Assembly: GCA_028274465.1 (NCBI GenBank)
Contig: CM051456.1
Location: 87,344,753 to 87,408,752, forward strand
Source: Plantago ovata
Lineage: Eukaryota; Streptophyta; Magnoliopsida; Lamiales; Plantaginaceae
Length of the DNA: 64,000 nt
Direction of reading: 5' to 3'
The translations under genes and the position numbers were made by a program. This document shows, one piece after another, positions 10,618 to 22,684 of this stretch (within the stretch, counting starts at the first letter, position 1; every line of letters starts with the position of its first letter). The notes below the pieces were generated by a model. That model saw only the letters and a program-made list of their open reading frames with translations. It had not been told where the DNA came from and searched no databases.

Positions 10618-12971
10618 AGTCCCTTTTGGCATCTTACGGATGCTCTGATATCAATGGATGATAAGCATCATTTTGATTTTATGCCTGGGATTCTAATGAA
10701 TTCTCTTGAACCTGTGATCTCAAACAACCTAGAAACATTCACTAGGGTAGATATAAGAGATCTTTTATTTATAAAAGACGGTGAGAAAGAGATCATTCAT
10801 ACAAAAACTGGTGTTGGAAAGACAAGAGTTCCGACAGAGTGGGAAACTGATGTGCTTGGCAATACGGAGTTGGAGCCAGTTCCACTAGTTACAAAGGCAA
10901 AGAAGATGTGGAATGAAGAGGAAGTGTCGTATAATGACATACTTATTGTTTTTAGCTTGCTTCTATTGGCCACAATTCTTGTTCCACCTACACAAAGACC
11001 ATTAGCCAAAAAGTATATCAACTATGTGTTGAAGGCAAAGGAGTACAATTGGTCACTAGAAATAGGGAGAAAAATCCGTGGCGGTTTAAAGCACAATGGA
11101 ACTGGGAAAAGGCCAGGGTGTTACTTATTTTTTCCTGTAAACAGTGTGCTTCCTGTTTTCAATAATATTTTTTTCCTGTAAGCTGTGTGCTTCCTGTTTC
11201 CAATAAGTTCTGTAATTTTTTTACCAACTGAATTTGGATGTTAATGTGAGTTGTATTGATGCAGTTGTGGGCCTGCAAAATATCTAGATGGGTGACAAAA
11301 AAATTTGGCCTCTTCCGGTGGGATTTGGCTACTTTACGTCAAAATAATTATCAGATAAAGTATCAGCCAAGCGTATGTTGTGAAGTGAGATAAACAAGTA
11401 TTTGTTGGGAATTCTATTGGATTTTGTAGATTGAGAAAGTTAGTTAAGTATGTAGTGTTTCCGGTTTTTATTTCATGCAGAGTGTGCAAGAGGAGCATGG
11501 CAATCTCCATATGGCGGCCGGACTGCGTATAGTTACGCTAAAGAAAGGGCGTGAGATGTTTAATAACAATCGCAAAGTAATGAAAGTAATTCTCGAAAAG
11601 ATGGACGTATTGAAGACAACTGTTAAGAAGGTTATCGACAAACATACGCTGTCAGAATATCGATGCTTAATGGCATGCAAGCCCCTGGATGATTCTATGA
11701 TCCGAAATTACATGGCGTAAGATCATTATCTGAAACTCAATCAATAAACTGTATAACCAGAGACTAATTTGTGGTTATCTTGCAGGAAACTTGAAGAGCA
11801 ATTGCCAGATCAGCTAAAAGGGAAGATTCATTTCGTTGACCCCATTCTTTTCGAGCCTGACACCATTTCGTACATGTCTGAATTAGACACTAAAAGAAAT
11901 CTGGATTTTAACCATCATGAGGACATGGATCTTTATTCAAAACATTTAGACAATAAAAGAAATCTGGATTTTAACCATCATGAGGACATGGATCTTTATT
12001 CAAAACATTTCACATTTGTGCCAATATTCTTCAGGTAGTAAATGATGATTTTACTTTATGCCGACATGTATCTTTTTTCTGCTAAGTTTATGGTATTCTC
12101 TTATTCCTTGGCAGAGATCATTGGAGCCTGGTCATCATATGTTATGCGAGTCAATTTACCAAGTTTAATAGCTTGGAACATAGTCGGGGTATGTTTTGTG
12201 CAAGTGATCCGTACTGTGATTTGTTTTGTAATTACAATACGTAACACTAAACCAACTCAAACTATAATTCCTTTTAACCATTTTAACCATGAATTTCCGT
12301 GCAGTTGGCTCTAGACTTCAAAATCCATGCATATTGCACATGGATTCTAGGCGTGGTTCCCATGAAGGATTAGAAAAGATGATCAAAGGGTAGGTTTGTA
12401 GTCTGCCTACTTAATATGCAATTTTGTGTTCTGTTCTTTGCGGACGCGTGGTTCATACAATTTTGTGTTCTGTTCTTCGCTGACATGTGGTTCTTCATCT
12501 TCGAATTTAGTTCCTTAGTGCAACACTGGAATGATAAGCATACTTCAACAACAAATGATTGCTCAGTTATTGAACAGCGTTTCCATGAATGTCTTCGGAT
12601 TGAAGAACATGAGGTTATCATCTTGATTTGTAGTTTTTCATCTCCTTATTTGTCTTTATTTGATGCAAGTTTCTTCATTTATTTCAGCTACCACAGCAAC
12701 AAAACATCCATGACAGCAGTCTTTTCGTGCTGAAATATATGGAGATGTTTTTGAAAGATTTTATGGAGAAATTATGAGGACACGGTAAATTGTTATCTTG
12801 TATTAGTAGTTCTTTTTTCTCTTCATTTGTTATTATTATACTTATAAGTGGCCTTCTTTATCTATCCTGTAGCTTAACAATAAATGGTTTGATCCGGTTA
12901 AGATATCACAGAACTTCCGGTTTAAAGTTCTTGATATGATTTGCGAGCCAGAACGTTTATTTTGCACGAGG
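10504..12971 (+). pseudogene. Ulp1/C48 SUMO-protease-like gene, 5' part (broken by element A)
   Basis: Several exons with GT/AG boundaries encode a plant Ulp1-like cysteine peptidase of the kind often carried by transposons. A large exon (about 10520-11115) has the ..PPTQRPLAKKYINYVL..YNWSLEIGRK region typical of the N-terminal part of these proteins. Later exons begin near 11275, 11480, 11786, 12115, 12305, 12514 and 12690. Catalytic His is in DHWSLVII (12116-12139) and Asp in ILHMDS (12331-12348). The segment expected to hold Gln and Cys reads PQQQNIHDSSLFVLKYMEMF; the usual DCG is DSS, with Ser at 12715-12717. A stop (TGA) follows this motif in the same frame. A 63-bp in-frame duplication (11883-12008) adds 21 residues. 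The last exon (about 12874) runs into element A. It looks inactive and decaying. Confidence 0.7.
11883..12008 (+). repeat. 63-bp in-frame tandem duplication in the Ulp1-like gene
   Basis: Two units (11883-11945, 11946-12008) differ by about one base and encode LDT/NKRNLDFNHHEDMDLYSKH twice. Confidence 0.9.
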
Positions 12972-12976
12972 CAGTC

Positions 12977-14493
12977 TGTTAGGAAACTTGTAAATTTTGA
13001 TGAGCAATTAATCATGCTAAATTAAGGAAGGTCCAGTAACTAGTACTCTTAAGGTCCATAGGAATTTAGAATTTTAAGGACATTGTAAAAGAGGAACGTT
13101 TGCTGAAGACTTAGTGTAGGTACTAGTTAGGTGCTTTAGTTTGCTGATGATGTACTTTGTTTTTACAAATGAACTATTGAAGTACTAGAACCGTTCAGAA
13201 ACTTGAAGAATTCGAAGACTGAAGACTTAAGAAGATTTCTGAAGATGGTATCTACAAAGGCACATGTTGCTCAGAAAGTGAAAATTTCAGCAAAAGCTTG
13301 CATAAGTGAAAATCTATATGACAAAGTAGGTTGTGCTTGCTAAAACTGAGACTGACCGCTTGCTGAAATACATATGTGACCTCCTTGTTGAAAGTACTTG
13401 CATTTACGCTTCAACGTTCACATTTGAATTCCATTCAAATGAACATTAAATGCAAAAGTAAGCATGCGAAGAACATGAAGACTAGAAGACAAATGAAGGA
13501 CGCTGCTGAAAGTACAAAAGCAAGATAGTGACATCTTAAGGAACAAATCCTTAGAATTTGAAATTCAAACGGCTCCCTTGATTCACTATAAATAGAGGCC
13601 ATCCGGCAAAGAGTGGAAGTGTGTCAACAACGTGATCAAACTCTCACTTGTGCTTAAACACTCATCTTTCATACTCTTTACTGCCTATTGATCCGTTCCA
13701 AGACTTAAAGCTTGAAAGAAAAGCTACTTGTGAAGAAGTAGAACATTCACGGCTAAGAAATTAGTTAAGTGTTCTTTCTTTCGAACAAGAACAAGTCTTG
13801 ACACCAGAAACAACTTAACTTGTTTACTGCAAAGTATTCCAAGTTTTGTTTCTTAGATTACTTGCTATAGCTGAATAAGTTATACTAAAGTCATCTCATC
13901 CCAAACCTCTCTAACTGATAAACACCCTTTTTCAGGCATGAAATTCAGGGGGAATTAATCAAGCATAGTGTTGTTGATTATAAGTCCCAAGTTTGGTGGA
14001 GAACAAGGTTTCGTTCTCTAGTTAGGTTGGAAACGAAGCAAGTGTGCTTTGGTTTCTGAAAAATCGTTCTAGATAGGTGTTGTAAGGAACCTCAAACTTA
14101 TCTTAGTGGATTCAGTCCTAGAAAGGACAAAGTGGATTAGTTGAGAGATTACGCCACTCTCAGATACCACTACAAAAGTGTTTGTGTGATTTACTTTACT
14201 GCATTTAGTTTTCAACAAGCTTATCTATCTGTACACTGTCACTCTGCTCACTTGCTGAAATTAGCACTTACTGAAAAACACTTATTGTATAAAGACTTCT
14301 GCACTCTGTTTTTAAAGTACCAGTAAAACTCGTTACTGAAAAGTAACTAGTGCTTGCTGAGAAAGTTAAGTATCAGCAAACTCATTACTGAAAAGTAATA
14401 AGCTCTTGCCGAGAAAGTTTTTAAACGACGAAAGTTTGAAAAGACTATTCACCCCCCCCCCCAGTCTTTTCTTGTTGTTTTAAGGGACCAACA
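12977..14493 (+). repeat. 5' LTR of element A
   Basis: 1517 bp, from TGTTAGGAAACTTG to GGGACCAACA. A TATA box (TATAAATAG, 13587-13595) follows a 5' U3 region. A C-run lies just before the end (about 14453-14462). The small ORFs inside are noise. Confidence 0.92.
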
Positions 14494-14494
14494 A

Positions 14495-14511
14495 GTGGTA
14501 TCAGAGCCAGG
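14495..14511 (+). promoter_or_regulatory. Primer-binding site of A
   Basis: GTGGTATCAGAGCCAGG lies directly after the LTR. TGGTATCAGAGCC is the complement of the initiator-Met tRNA 3' end, the usual primer for Copia/Sirevirus elements. Confidence 0.9.
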
Positions 14512-14603
14512 TTCTTTAACCTTCAGCATTGAACCTAGATCCCCTTAGGTGCTTTCCGTAAATGACTCTCACTTCATAAGTTTGGTAGTGTTTTGCTGAC
14601 AGG

Positions 14604-16973
14604 ATGTCTTTAGGAGACGCTCCCTTGCTGAAGCTGGAAAACTATGAAAAATGGCGAAACGACATGATGCTACATCTTGAGGCCATTAGTGATGAAATGG
14701 TCACTGTCATAAATGATGGACCTATCAAGATCACTAAACTTGAGAGAAGCTTTCCTCACAAAGCCACGGATACCGCTGGTAAGGAAACTATCTTAGGAGA
14801 ACCGGTTGACACCACCATTCCAAAACCAAGAGAGGAATGGACTTCCGACGAAGCCAAAAGATTTCGTCTTGATGGCCAAGCAAGAAAAGTCATCATTCGA
14901 TCAACTCCGGATACTATACAGTGCAAACTGTGGGGTGCCAAAACTGCTAAGGAAGCTTGGAAAATGGTTCAAGATCTTTGCGCTGGAACTGACAAAACCA
15001 AGGAAAACAAACTCGAAGTGCTGAAGTTAAAGTTCCAGAAGTTTAAACAAGGTACAAATGAGTCACTGGAAGACTTGGATTTCAGATTCACAACTCTAGT
15101 AAGTGAGATGGCTGCCATAGGAGTTGGAAATCTTTACTCAGATTCTGAGAAGGTGAAAAAACCATTATTAGAAGTCTGAACCAAGAATGGATCCATACTC
15201 AGAATTTCTACTATAATCAAGGAATGCCAAACATCACACCTACAAAGTTGTTCTCCCATCTTACTACTGTCAACTACGAGACAAAGCAAAGAGAAAATGT
15301 GTTTGCTGAAAAATCGCAAAACATTGCACTTGCTACAAAGCCGTTATCTTCTGAAAAGAAGAATGATAAAGAGCCTGCTGATGAAAATGCTTTAGTTGTT
15401 AAAAACATGAAGAAATTCATCAGTAAGGAACTTGAAAGGCGAAAAGCAAAAGAGAAGTTGAAAAAGCATCTTGGTAACAACTACCATAAATACAAGAATG
15501 AGGCTAGCTCACTGAACAAGCAGGCTCAGCAAGCAAATTCCTCTGAAGAACCAGCAGTTGGAAATGATCTTTGCTTTTACTGCAAAAAGCCTGGACACTT
15601 CAAAGCAAATTGTCCTTTGCTGAAAGGTAAATCTGCTGAAAAGAAGAAGAAGTTCAAAAGGGCTTTTATTGCTGAAGAACAGAAGAAGCTTCAAGCAAAA
15701 ATCGATACGTTGTGCATTGATACTAGCTCTAAAGACAGTGAGGTAGAGAGCTCAGACACTGAAGAAGAAGAAGCCACTCTTGATGTAGAGATTGGCAAGG
15801 AAGTTTGTGGAATAGCTATGGAAGCTTATCTAGATGTGTCAAACTACGAATTCTGCCTCATGGCCGGTCAGGTAAACAGTCCTACCTCTGACTCTGACTC
15901 AGAAAGTGAAGATGATATTGACCTTGATAGAATTCAAGGAGAAATCGAAAGATTTGAGAAAACTCTGAGCAAACAGCAAGAGAAACTACAGAATGCTGAA
16001 ACTCTGACCAAGCAATATTGCATCTCAAGAAATTGATTGCTGAAGTTACAAAGAAGAATTCTCAAATGGCAATAGAATTGGAAGAGTATCAGTCCTCAAT
16101 TCTAAAGTTACTTGCTGAAATACAAGAAATGAAAAATATGAAAATCAATTTCAAATCTTATGCTGATGCAAGTAATACGCTAACTGAACTAAACTCTTAT
16201 CTGAGAGATCCATCTCAGAAAGAAGGTTTAGGTGCAACGTATGAAGGTGATGACGTAATAATCTTGAGTAAAAACAAATCACCAATTACCTTTGTACGCG
16301 CAACTGATAGTGGTCAACCAGAACTCTATCAGATTGGTCAATCTAAGGTTGCTGATAGATGCAATCAAGTACCTACGACCGTAAAGTCCGCTGTTGCTAC
16401 TCAAAGTAACAAGACTTTAAAAGGTAAACAGGTTGCTGAAAAGCAAACTGTTAAGAAAAAGGATGCTGTAAAGCATTCCGCCAAACAAGTTGCTGAAAAG
16501 CAATTTGTTAAGTCAAAAGGCAAGATTACTAAAGTAATCAGAAGACCTTTGCTGACAAACCTGAATCAAGTAAGGTTGATGAGACAAAAGTTCAGCATTC
16601 TCCGAAAAGTGGACTCGGTTTCAAAACCAAGCAAAGTCAACTTTTTCATGAGTATAAGCAAAGTCGGCAAAGATACTTCAAAGAGATGAATAAAACCAAG
16701 CCTAAGAGTTCTGACAAAACTCAAAACGCTAGGACTAGAAGGAACCTTGCTAGAAAAGAACTTACTGAAAAGTATGTTCAGCAAAAAGGTCAACCGAGCA
16801 AGACACCACATCAGAAAGTGGATTTGACCAGCATGAGTCAAAAGTCTTTCGGCTCAAAACCTCATAGTTCCTCAGCAAGTAGAAAACAAGTCAAAGTTGA
16901 AAAACTTAAGACTTGGGTTTCCACTGGACGCATTCTTGAATATGTTAATGGACATCCATTATTGGATAATTAA
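14604..16973 (+). pseudogene. gag region of element A (frameshifted)
   Basis: Starts ATG at 14604 (MSLGDAPLLKLENYEKWRND), the usual Copia gag opening, with the UBN2-type body (KLWGAKTAKEAWKMV, LKLKFQKFKQGTNESLEDL). The frame breaks near 15160, continues in another frame from about 15170 to 16036, breaks again near 16020, then again near 16689. A CCHC knuckle (CFYCKKPGHFKANC) is at 15572-15613. The rest is Lys/Glu-rich, with many Leu/Val/Ile-Ala-Glu triplets from the TTGCTGAA motif. Originally this would have been one gag reading toward pol; now at least three frameshifts make it non-functional. Confidence 0.8.
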
Positions 16974-16978
16974 CTTGT

Positions 16979-19900
16979 TTGCTCTTGATTGTGCAGACTT
17001 CAGCCACGGAGACAAACGATGCAATCTGGCACTTTGATAGTGGTTGTGGAAAGCACATGACGGGCAACAAGAATAACCTTATAAACTATAGACGGTGGTC
17101 TAAAGGTCCAACAATAAGGTTTGCTGGTGGAGGCTCCGGTTCTACAAAAGGCTATGGTGATGTAAAGTTAGGATGTATAACCATTACTGGAGTTCTTTAT
17201 GTCAAAAATCTTAAGTTTAACCTTTTCAGCATGAGTCAGTTTGTTGACAAAGGATACTTCATCAAAATTAAAAGTGATGAATGCAAACTTATAGATTTCG
17301 AGACTAAAAAGGTAATAATGATTGCAAGAAGATCAGGAGGCTTATACACTGTTGATTGGTCTTCAGCAATTGTTGAAAAATGCCTTGTCTCAGATCATGA
17401 TTGCCTTGCTGAAAAAGCATGGTTATGGCATAAACGAACAAGTCACCTAAACTTCAAGACGCTGAATAAGCTGTCTAAAAAGGCACTTGTAGTTGGATTA
17501 CCTAAGGTTACTTTCAAGAAGGATGGTGTCTGCAATGCATGTCAACAAGGAAAACAAACCAAATCTTATTTTAAGAACAAGGCAATACCGTCAACTACAA
17601 AACCTTTACAACTCTTGCACATGGACTTGTTTGAATCTTCTTCAACAAGCTATGCTGGTAAGAAGTATGGTCTGGTGGTGGTAGATGACTATTCAAGATT
17701 CACATGGGTAGTATTTATCAAGCACAAGTTTGAAACAAGGACTAAAATATCTAACTTGCTGAATAAGCTTGAAGTCGTGAAAAATGACAAGGTAAAAGTC
17801 ATAAGAACAGACCATGGTACTGAGTTTGTGAACCAGTACATAACTGAGTATTGCACTTCAAAAGGCATACAACATCAGTTATCCTCAGTAAGGACACCAC
17901 AACAAAATGGTGTTGCTGAAAGGAAGAATCGCACCCTAAAAGAAGCAGCGAGAACAATGCTTGCTGACACTGAAATAAGTGAAGCTTACTGGGTTGAAGC
18001 GATTAATACCGCCTGCTATACTCAAAACAGATGTCTGATTACTAAGGAATACAACAAAACTCCCTATGCGTTATTTTTTGGAAGACCTCCTAACATCACC
18101 CATCTAAGAGTATTTGGTTGTAAGTGTTTTGTTCTTAACAATGGTAGAGAATACTTAAGAACATTTCAACCAACGGCAGACGAAGCGATATTTCTTGGGT
18201 ACTCCTTGCATAGTAAAGCTTATAGAGTTTACAACAAAAAGGCATAAAAGATCAAAGAATCAGTGCATGTTGTATTCTATGAAAAGTCACAAGGAGTGCC
18301 TGCTGAAGAAGAAATATCAGATTGTATGAAGAAGTTACTCATACACGAGCAAAGAACTGAATCTGATGCTAGACAAGTCAAGTCGATTGAACTAAATGAT
18401 GATTCTGACAATGACTCTCCTCCCCCGAGTCATGACAAGATAAATATAGTTCACGACAAAGAATTTCCAGCAAAAGACGCGGTTGCTCCGGAAGTTGATG
18501 AGATTACGCAATCTCCAGTGCCTGCTGATGAACTACCTCAATCAAGCAATGCTGAACAAGCAGTTGCTGATGAACAAATCTCAGCAGAGACACAAATTCC
18601 CAGTAGTACTGAACAAGTACATACTAAAGAGTCACATGCTGATGAGCAAACATATCCTGATCCAACAAACAGAAAACCTGTTAATAAATGGAGTAGAGAT
18701 CATCCCTCTACGGATATGATTGGCGACATTAATAAACGCCAAGTGACTAGATCCAAAGCTACTCATGGACTTGCTGAAGAAGCAATTGTCGTAGAAGTAG
18801 AATCATTGTTCTCTTGCTTTGTGTCAGAAATTGAACCTAAAACCATTGAAGAAGCTTTAAAGCATTCTGAATGGATAAAGGCAATGCAAGAAGAACTGGA
18901 TCAATTTGAAAGAAACAAAGTCTGGAAACTTGTGCCACTTGCTGAAGACAAGAAAGCTATTGGTACAAAGTGGGTGTTCAGAAACAAGCTGAGCGAGTCT
19001 GGTGAAGTAACAAGAAATAAAGCACGTTTAGTTTCTCAAGGTTACTGTCAGACTGAAGGATTGGACTATGATGAGTCTTATGCACCAGTTGCAAAATTGG
19101 ATGCAATTAGGCTTTTCTTGGCCTTTGCTGCTCACAATGACTTCATTGTTTACCAAATGGATGTTAAAAGTGCATTCTTGAATGGTGAACTTGCTGAAGA
19201 AGTCTACCTAGAACAACCCCCTGGCTTTGAACTTCCCTCAGAAATCAAGATGGTATACAAGCTTCAGAAAGCTGTATATGGTCTAAAGCAAGCACCGAGA
19301 GCATGGTATGATACCTTGGCTAAGTTCTTGCTGGAAAATGGTTTCAAAAAAGGTGAAGTTGACAAAAACTTATTTACCATGAACCATGATGGTAAAATAC
19401 TCTTAGTTCAAATTTATGTGGATGACATAATTTTTGGATCTAAGGACAAGCAACTTTGTGATGATTTTGCCAAACTCATGACAAATAAGTTTGAAATGAG
19501 TATGATGGGAAAATTGAATTATTTCCTAGGATTGCAAGTCAAGCAACTCAAAGATGGAATATTCATAAATCAAGCAAAGTATGCGAAAGAAATGCTCATA
19601 AAGTTTAGGATCAAAGAGGATGAGAAACCTGAAAAGATCCCTATGAGTGTTGGTACCAAATTGGGCTATACTAAAGAGGACAAAAGTGTTGAAGAACACA
19701 AGTATAGGAAGCTCATTGGTTCCATGTTGTATCTAACAACAAGTAGACCTGACATTCAGTATGCTGTTTGTGTGTGTGCAAGATTCCAATCTGATCCAAG
19801 AGAATCACACTACAAAAAGGCACTTAAGATACAGAAATATGTCAAAGGTACAATCAATGTTGGATTATGGTATCCTAAAGATACTGGATTGGAATTGATA

Positions 19901-20365
19901 GGTTATTCTGATGCTGATCATGGAGGATCAACTCTTGATAGAAAAAGTACTTCTGGAACTTGTCAGTTTCTAGGTACTAGATTAATATCATGGTTCAGCA
20001 AGTAGCAAACCTGTGTTGCCAATTCATTTACTGAATCTGAGTACATTGCGGCTGGTTGTTGCACAGCTCAAATCCTATGGATTCAGCAACAATTAAGAGA
20101 TTATGGTATTTCTGCAAAGAAAACACCAATCTTTAGTGATAATACAAGTGTTATTGCTGTCACGCAAAATCCTAAGTTCCACTCAAGGACAAAGCACATT
20201 GATATTAGACATCATTTCATTAGAGATCATGTGGAAAAAGGAGACATTGAGGTTGTGAAAGTAGGTACTGATGATCAACTTGCTGACATCTTTACCAAGC
20301 CCCTACCAGATAATAGGTTCGCAATGCTTAGGTATAACCTTGGATTGATCGAACTACCTCAATAG
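16979..20365 (+). pseudogene. pol of element A: protease, integrase, reverse transcriptase, RNase H
   Basis: One frame throughout, broken by TAA at 18245-18247 and TAG at 20003-20005. Order is Copia-type. Protease active site is WHFDSGCGKHMTG (about 17018-17060). A gag-pre-integrase zinc region follows (H..H..CNACQQGK). Integrase has D in LLHMDLF, D in IRTDHGTEF and E in TPQQNGVAERKNRTL. Reverse transcriptase has YVDDIIFGS (YVDD 19415-19426). RNase H has SDADHGG, TESEY and SDNTS, ending at LADIFTKPLPDNRF and a TAG at 20363. Catalytic residues remain recognisable, so decay is recent. Both breaks are single-codon changes. Confidence 0.88.
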
Positions 20366-20379
20366 TAAGCGTTACATTT

Positions 20380-20760
20380 GACAGATTGCTGAAACAGGCA
20401 TTCAGCAAGCCAAAGTATGCTTACATGTATAAAGTCCCTTCCACTAATTTCTTCTAAAATAAATGATAGTTCACTACATGATTGCTGAAACAGGCATTCA
20501 ACAAGTAATTCCTTCAAAACGGGTAATTGTTAGGAAACTTGATCACTTGCTGAGACGGGTACTCAGCAAGAGAAAAAATTTAAAGATTGCTGAAACGGGT
20601 ATTCAGCAATCAAAGATACTGAAATAGGTATTCAAGTATCAAAGGAAAAACCTGAGACGGGAACTCAGCAAAGAGCAAGAACACTTCTCGGATTTTTCCT
20701 AAGGATATCTCAATATAAAAAGAATTTGCTGAGACGGGAACTCATAAATGTCTTTTAACT
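20380..20760 (+). repeat. Field of interrupted palindromes (TTGCTGA .. TCAGCAA) after pol
   Basis: At least six to seven imperfect copies of a 22-25 bp unit: a TTGCTGA arm, a spacer like AACGGGTAT or GACGGGAAC, and a TCAGCAA arm. Clear copies lie near 20383, 20482, 20545, 20586, 20652 and 20728. The arms are the same heptamer that is spread through the whole element. There is no ORF here. It could be an RNA structure array or a protein-binding array. Confidence 0.8.
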
Positions 20761-21991
20761 TAAAGAGATATGAGATATTTGATTAAGGGGGAATTTTCAG
20801 TAAATACAAGGCTTGTTACCTAAAAAGGTAAGTGACAAAGTCGAATTGTCCAAAATCGCTGAAAAGATTCTCATTTACTTCAGCAAGCAATTAGCGCTGG
20901 GGTAAAAAGGATCAAATCCCGTGAATCAAGGTAAAATCAATTTGTGACGTTAATCGTGGCCATTGATTTCAAGCAGTTTTTAATCTAACGGTTGATATTA
21001 CAAAGAGAAAGTGTGCTCTGACAGTTTTTGTTAGTGGACCACTACGCATTTATTGCAAAGGTTCCATTAACACAGATGAATCTCTGTTTTACCCTTGCTG
21101 AGAACTCAAAACCGTTGAGCTTCTCACACAACAGAGATACTATATAAACAAAGAGTTAGAGAAAGACAAAATTCTTTAACTCACATTTCCTTTCTCTGTA
21201 CTCCGGTAAAAAAGAAAGTCATCTTTTTCGTACAACTCCCCCGCTATATATAAAAGATGGCTCCTAAGAGACAGTCCTCTAAGACTTCGAAATCGTCCAA
21301 AGCTGATAGTGCTGGGAAAAGCACTACACCGGTTCAAATTCCGGCAACCAACACAGTGAAAATTGTGTTGAAAAATGACAGAATCACTGAAAGACCCATG
21401 CCGCCTGCATATCTCGACACTACAAAGTGTGAGCAGATGATGCAGTGGGGCGGATTTGCCAAGGAGAAGTATATTAGATACTTCTATCAACAAGGCCTTC
21501 TCTTCTGCATAACTGCTCGCACTAAGAAAGTGAGCATGTTAGATACAATGGAATTCTACAATAATGCAGAAATCCAAACTCTCACTGATGGACAAGGAGT
21601 CACTGAAAAAGTGATTTCTACCTCAGTTCAAGGTGTGCAAATCATCCTGAAATGGATTGATTTAGCCAACATCTTTCAGATTCCAACTACTGGAACTGAA
21701 GATGACATCACTACCACTGATGAAGACATTGAAGCCCTCTACAGTGATGTCAGAAATGAAAAGATGAAGAAAGGAGAGATTGCTCCCGTGACTTGGACCT
21801 CAAAGCACGTAAAGAGGAAGCATCTCTGCCATTCGCTTGGTCTAGTAGCTCTGCTACTAATCAAAGTCTTAGACTCCCAAGTTGGAGGAATAGACCAAGT
21901 TGGCCTGAGAAGGTGGCCATTGCTGATGCATATCCATGAGAACAAAATAGAGCTCAACTGGGCTAAGTACATTTTCAACAGACTTGTTGAT

Positions 21992-22684
21992 TGTAACGAC
22001 CCGACCAATCCGGTCGGCGTGGTTACTCATGGGCGCTCTCCGGGGTGATATGCTGGCCCCACAGACCAACACGGGTTCTAATCCGCGCACTTTGTCCTCA
22101 CTCGTGCGCGCACCGGGAACTTCCCAGTGGGTCACCCATCCTAGAATTGCTCCAGAGCAAGCACGCTTAACTCTGAAGTTCTTCTAGGTGGATTCCCAAA
22201 AAGAAAGGTGCACCTTGATGGTATGACTAGCGTTCTCAACCCTTTTAAGCTCCTGAAATCTGGGGCGTTACAATCTACCCCCCCCTTAAAGCCTCGACGT
22301 CCTCGTCGAGCGCCTTAAGTGGTGGGGGTGACAAACTGACAATAACCTTTACCAACCGTCCACCCGATGCGGGCTTTGGGTTGATCTAGGCTCTGATACC
22401 ATTTGTAACGACCCGACCAATCCGGTCGGCGTGGTTACTCATGGACGCTCTCCGGGGTGATATGCTGGCCCCACAGACCAACACGGGTTCTAATCTGCGC
22501 ACTTTGTCCTCACTCGTGCGCGCACCGGGAACATCCCAGTGGGTCACCCATCCTAGAATTGCTCCAGAGCAAGCACGCTTAACTCTGAAGTTCTTCTAGG
22601 TGGATTCCCGAAAAGAAAGGTGGACCTTGATGGTATGAGTAGCGTTCTCAACCCTTTTAAGCTTCTGAAATCTGGGGCGTTACA
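21992..22684 (-). mobile_element. Cassandra TRIM (part of a chimeric insertion)
   Basis: In minus sense: 5' LTR 22404-22684, primer site 22389-22401 (TGGTATCAGAGCC), internal spacer, purine tract, 3' LTR 21992-22272. Each LTR is 281 bp, TGTAACGCCCC..GTCGTTACA, with a 5S rRNA-like domain. There is no coding capacity, as expected of a TRIM. Left TSD TTGAT (21987-21991) is not repeated at 22685; it is found at 24990-24994, beyond the adjoining 2.3-kb segment. Confidence 0.88.
22107..22183 (-). other. 5S rRNA-like domain in Cassandra LTR
   Basis: On the minus strand it contains AGTTAAGCGTGCTTG (5S A-box region) and AGGATGGGTGACCC..CTGGGAAG (5S C-box region), the internal RNA polymerase III promoter of 5S rRNA. 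A second copy is at 22519-22595. It is diverged from true 5S rRNA and is part of the LTR, not a ribosomal gene. Confidence 0.85.

Noticed and set aside
20380..20760. CRISPR-like array
   Set aside because: Repeat spacing is irregular, repeats are palindromic variants inside a plant retrotransposon, and no cas genes exist.
22107..22183. 5S rRNA gene candidates (also 22519-22595, 57011-57092, 57727-57809)
   Set aside because: They lie inside 281-bp Cassandra LTRs, are diverged from 5S rRNA outside the promoter boxes, and lack the remainder of the gene.
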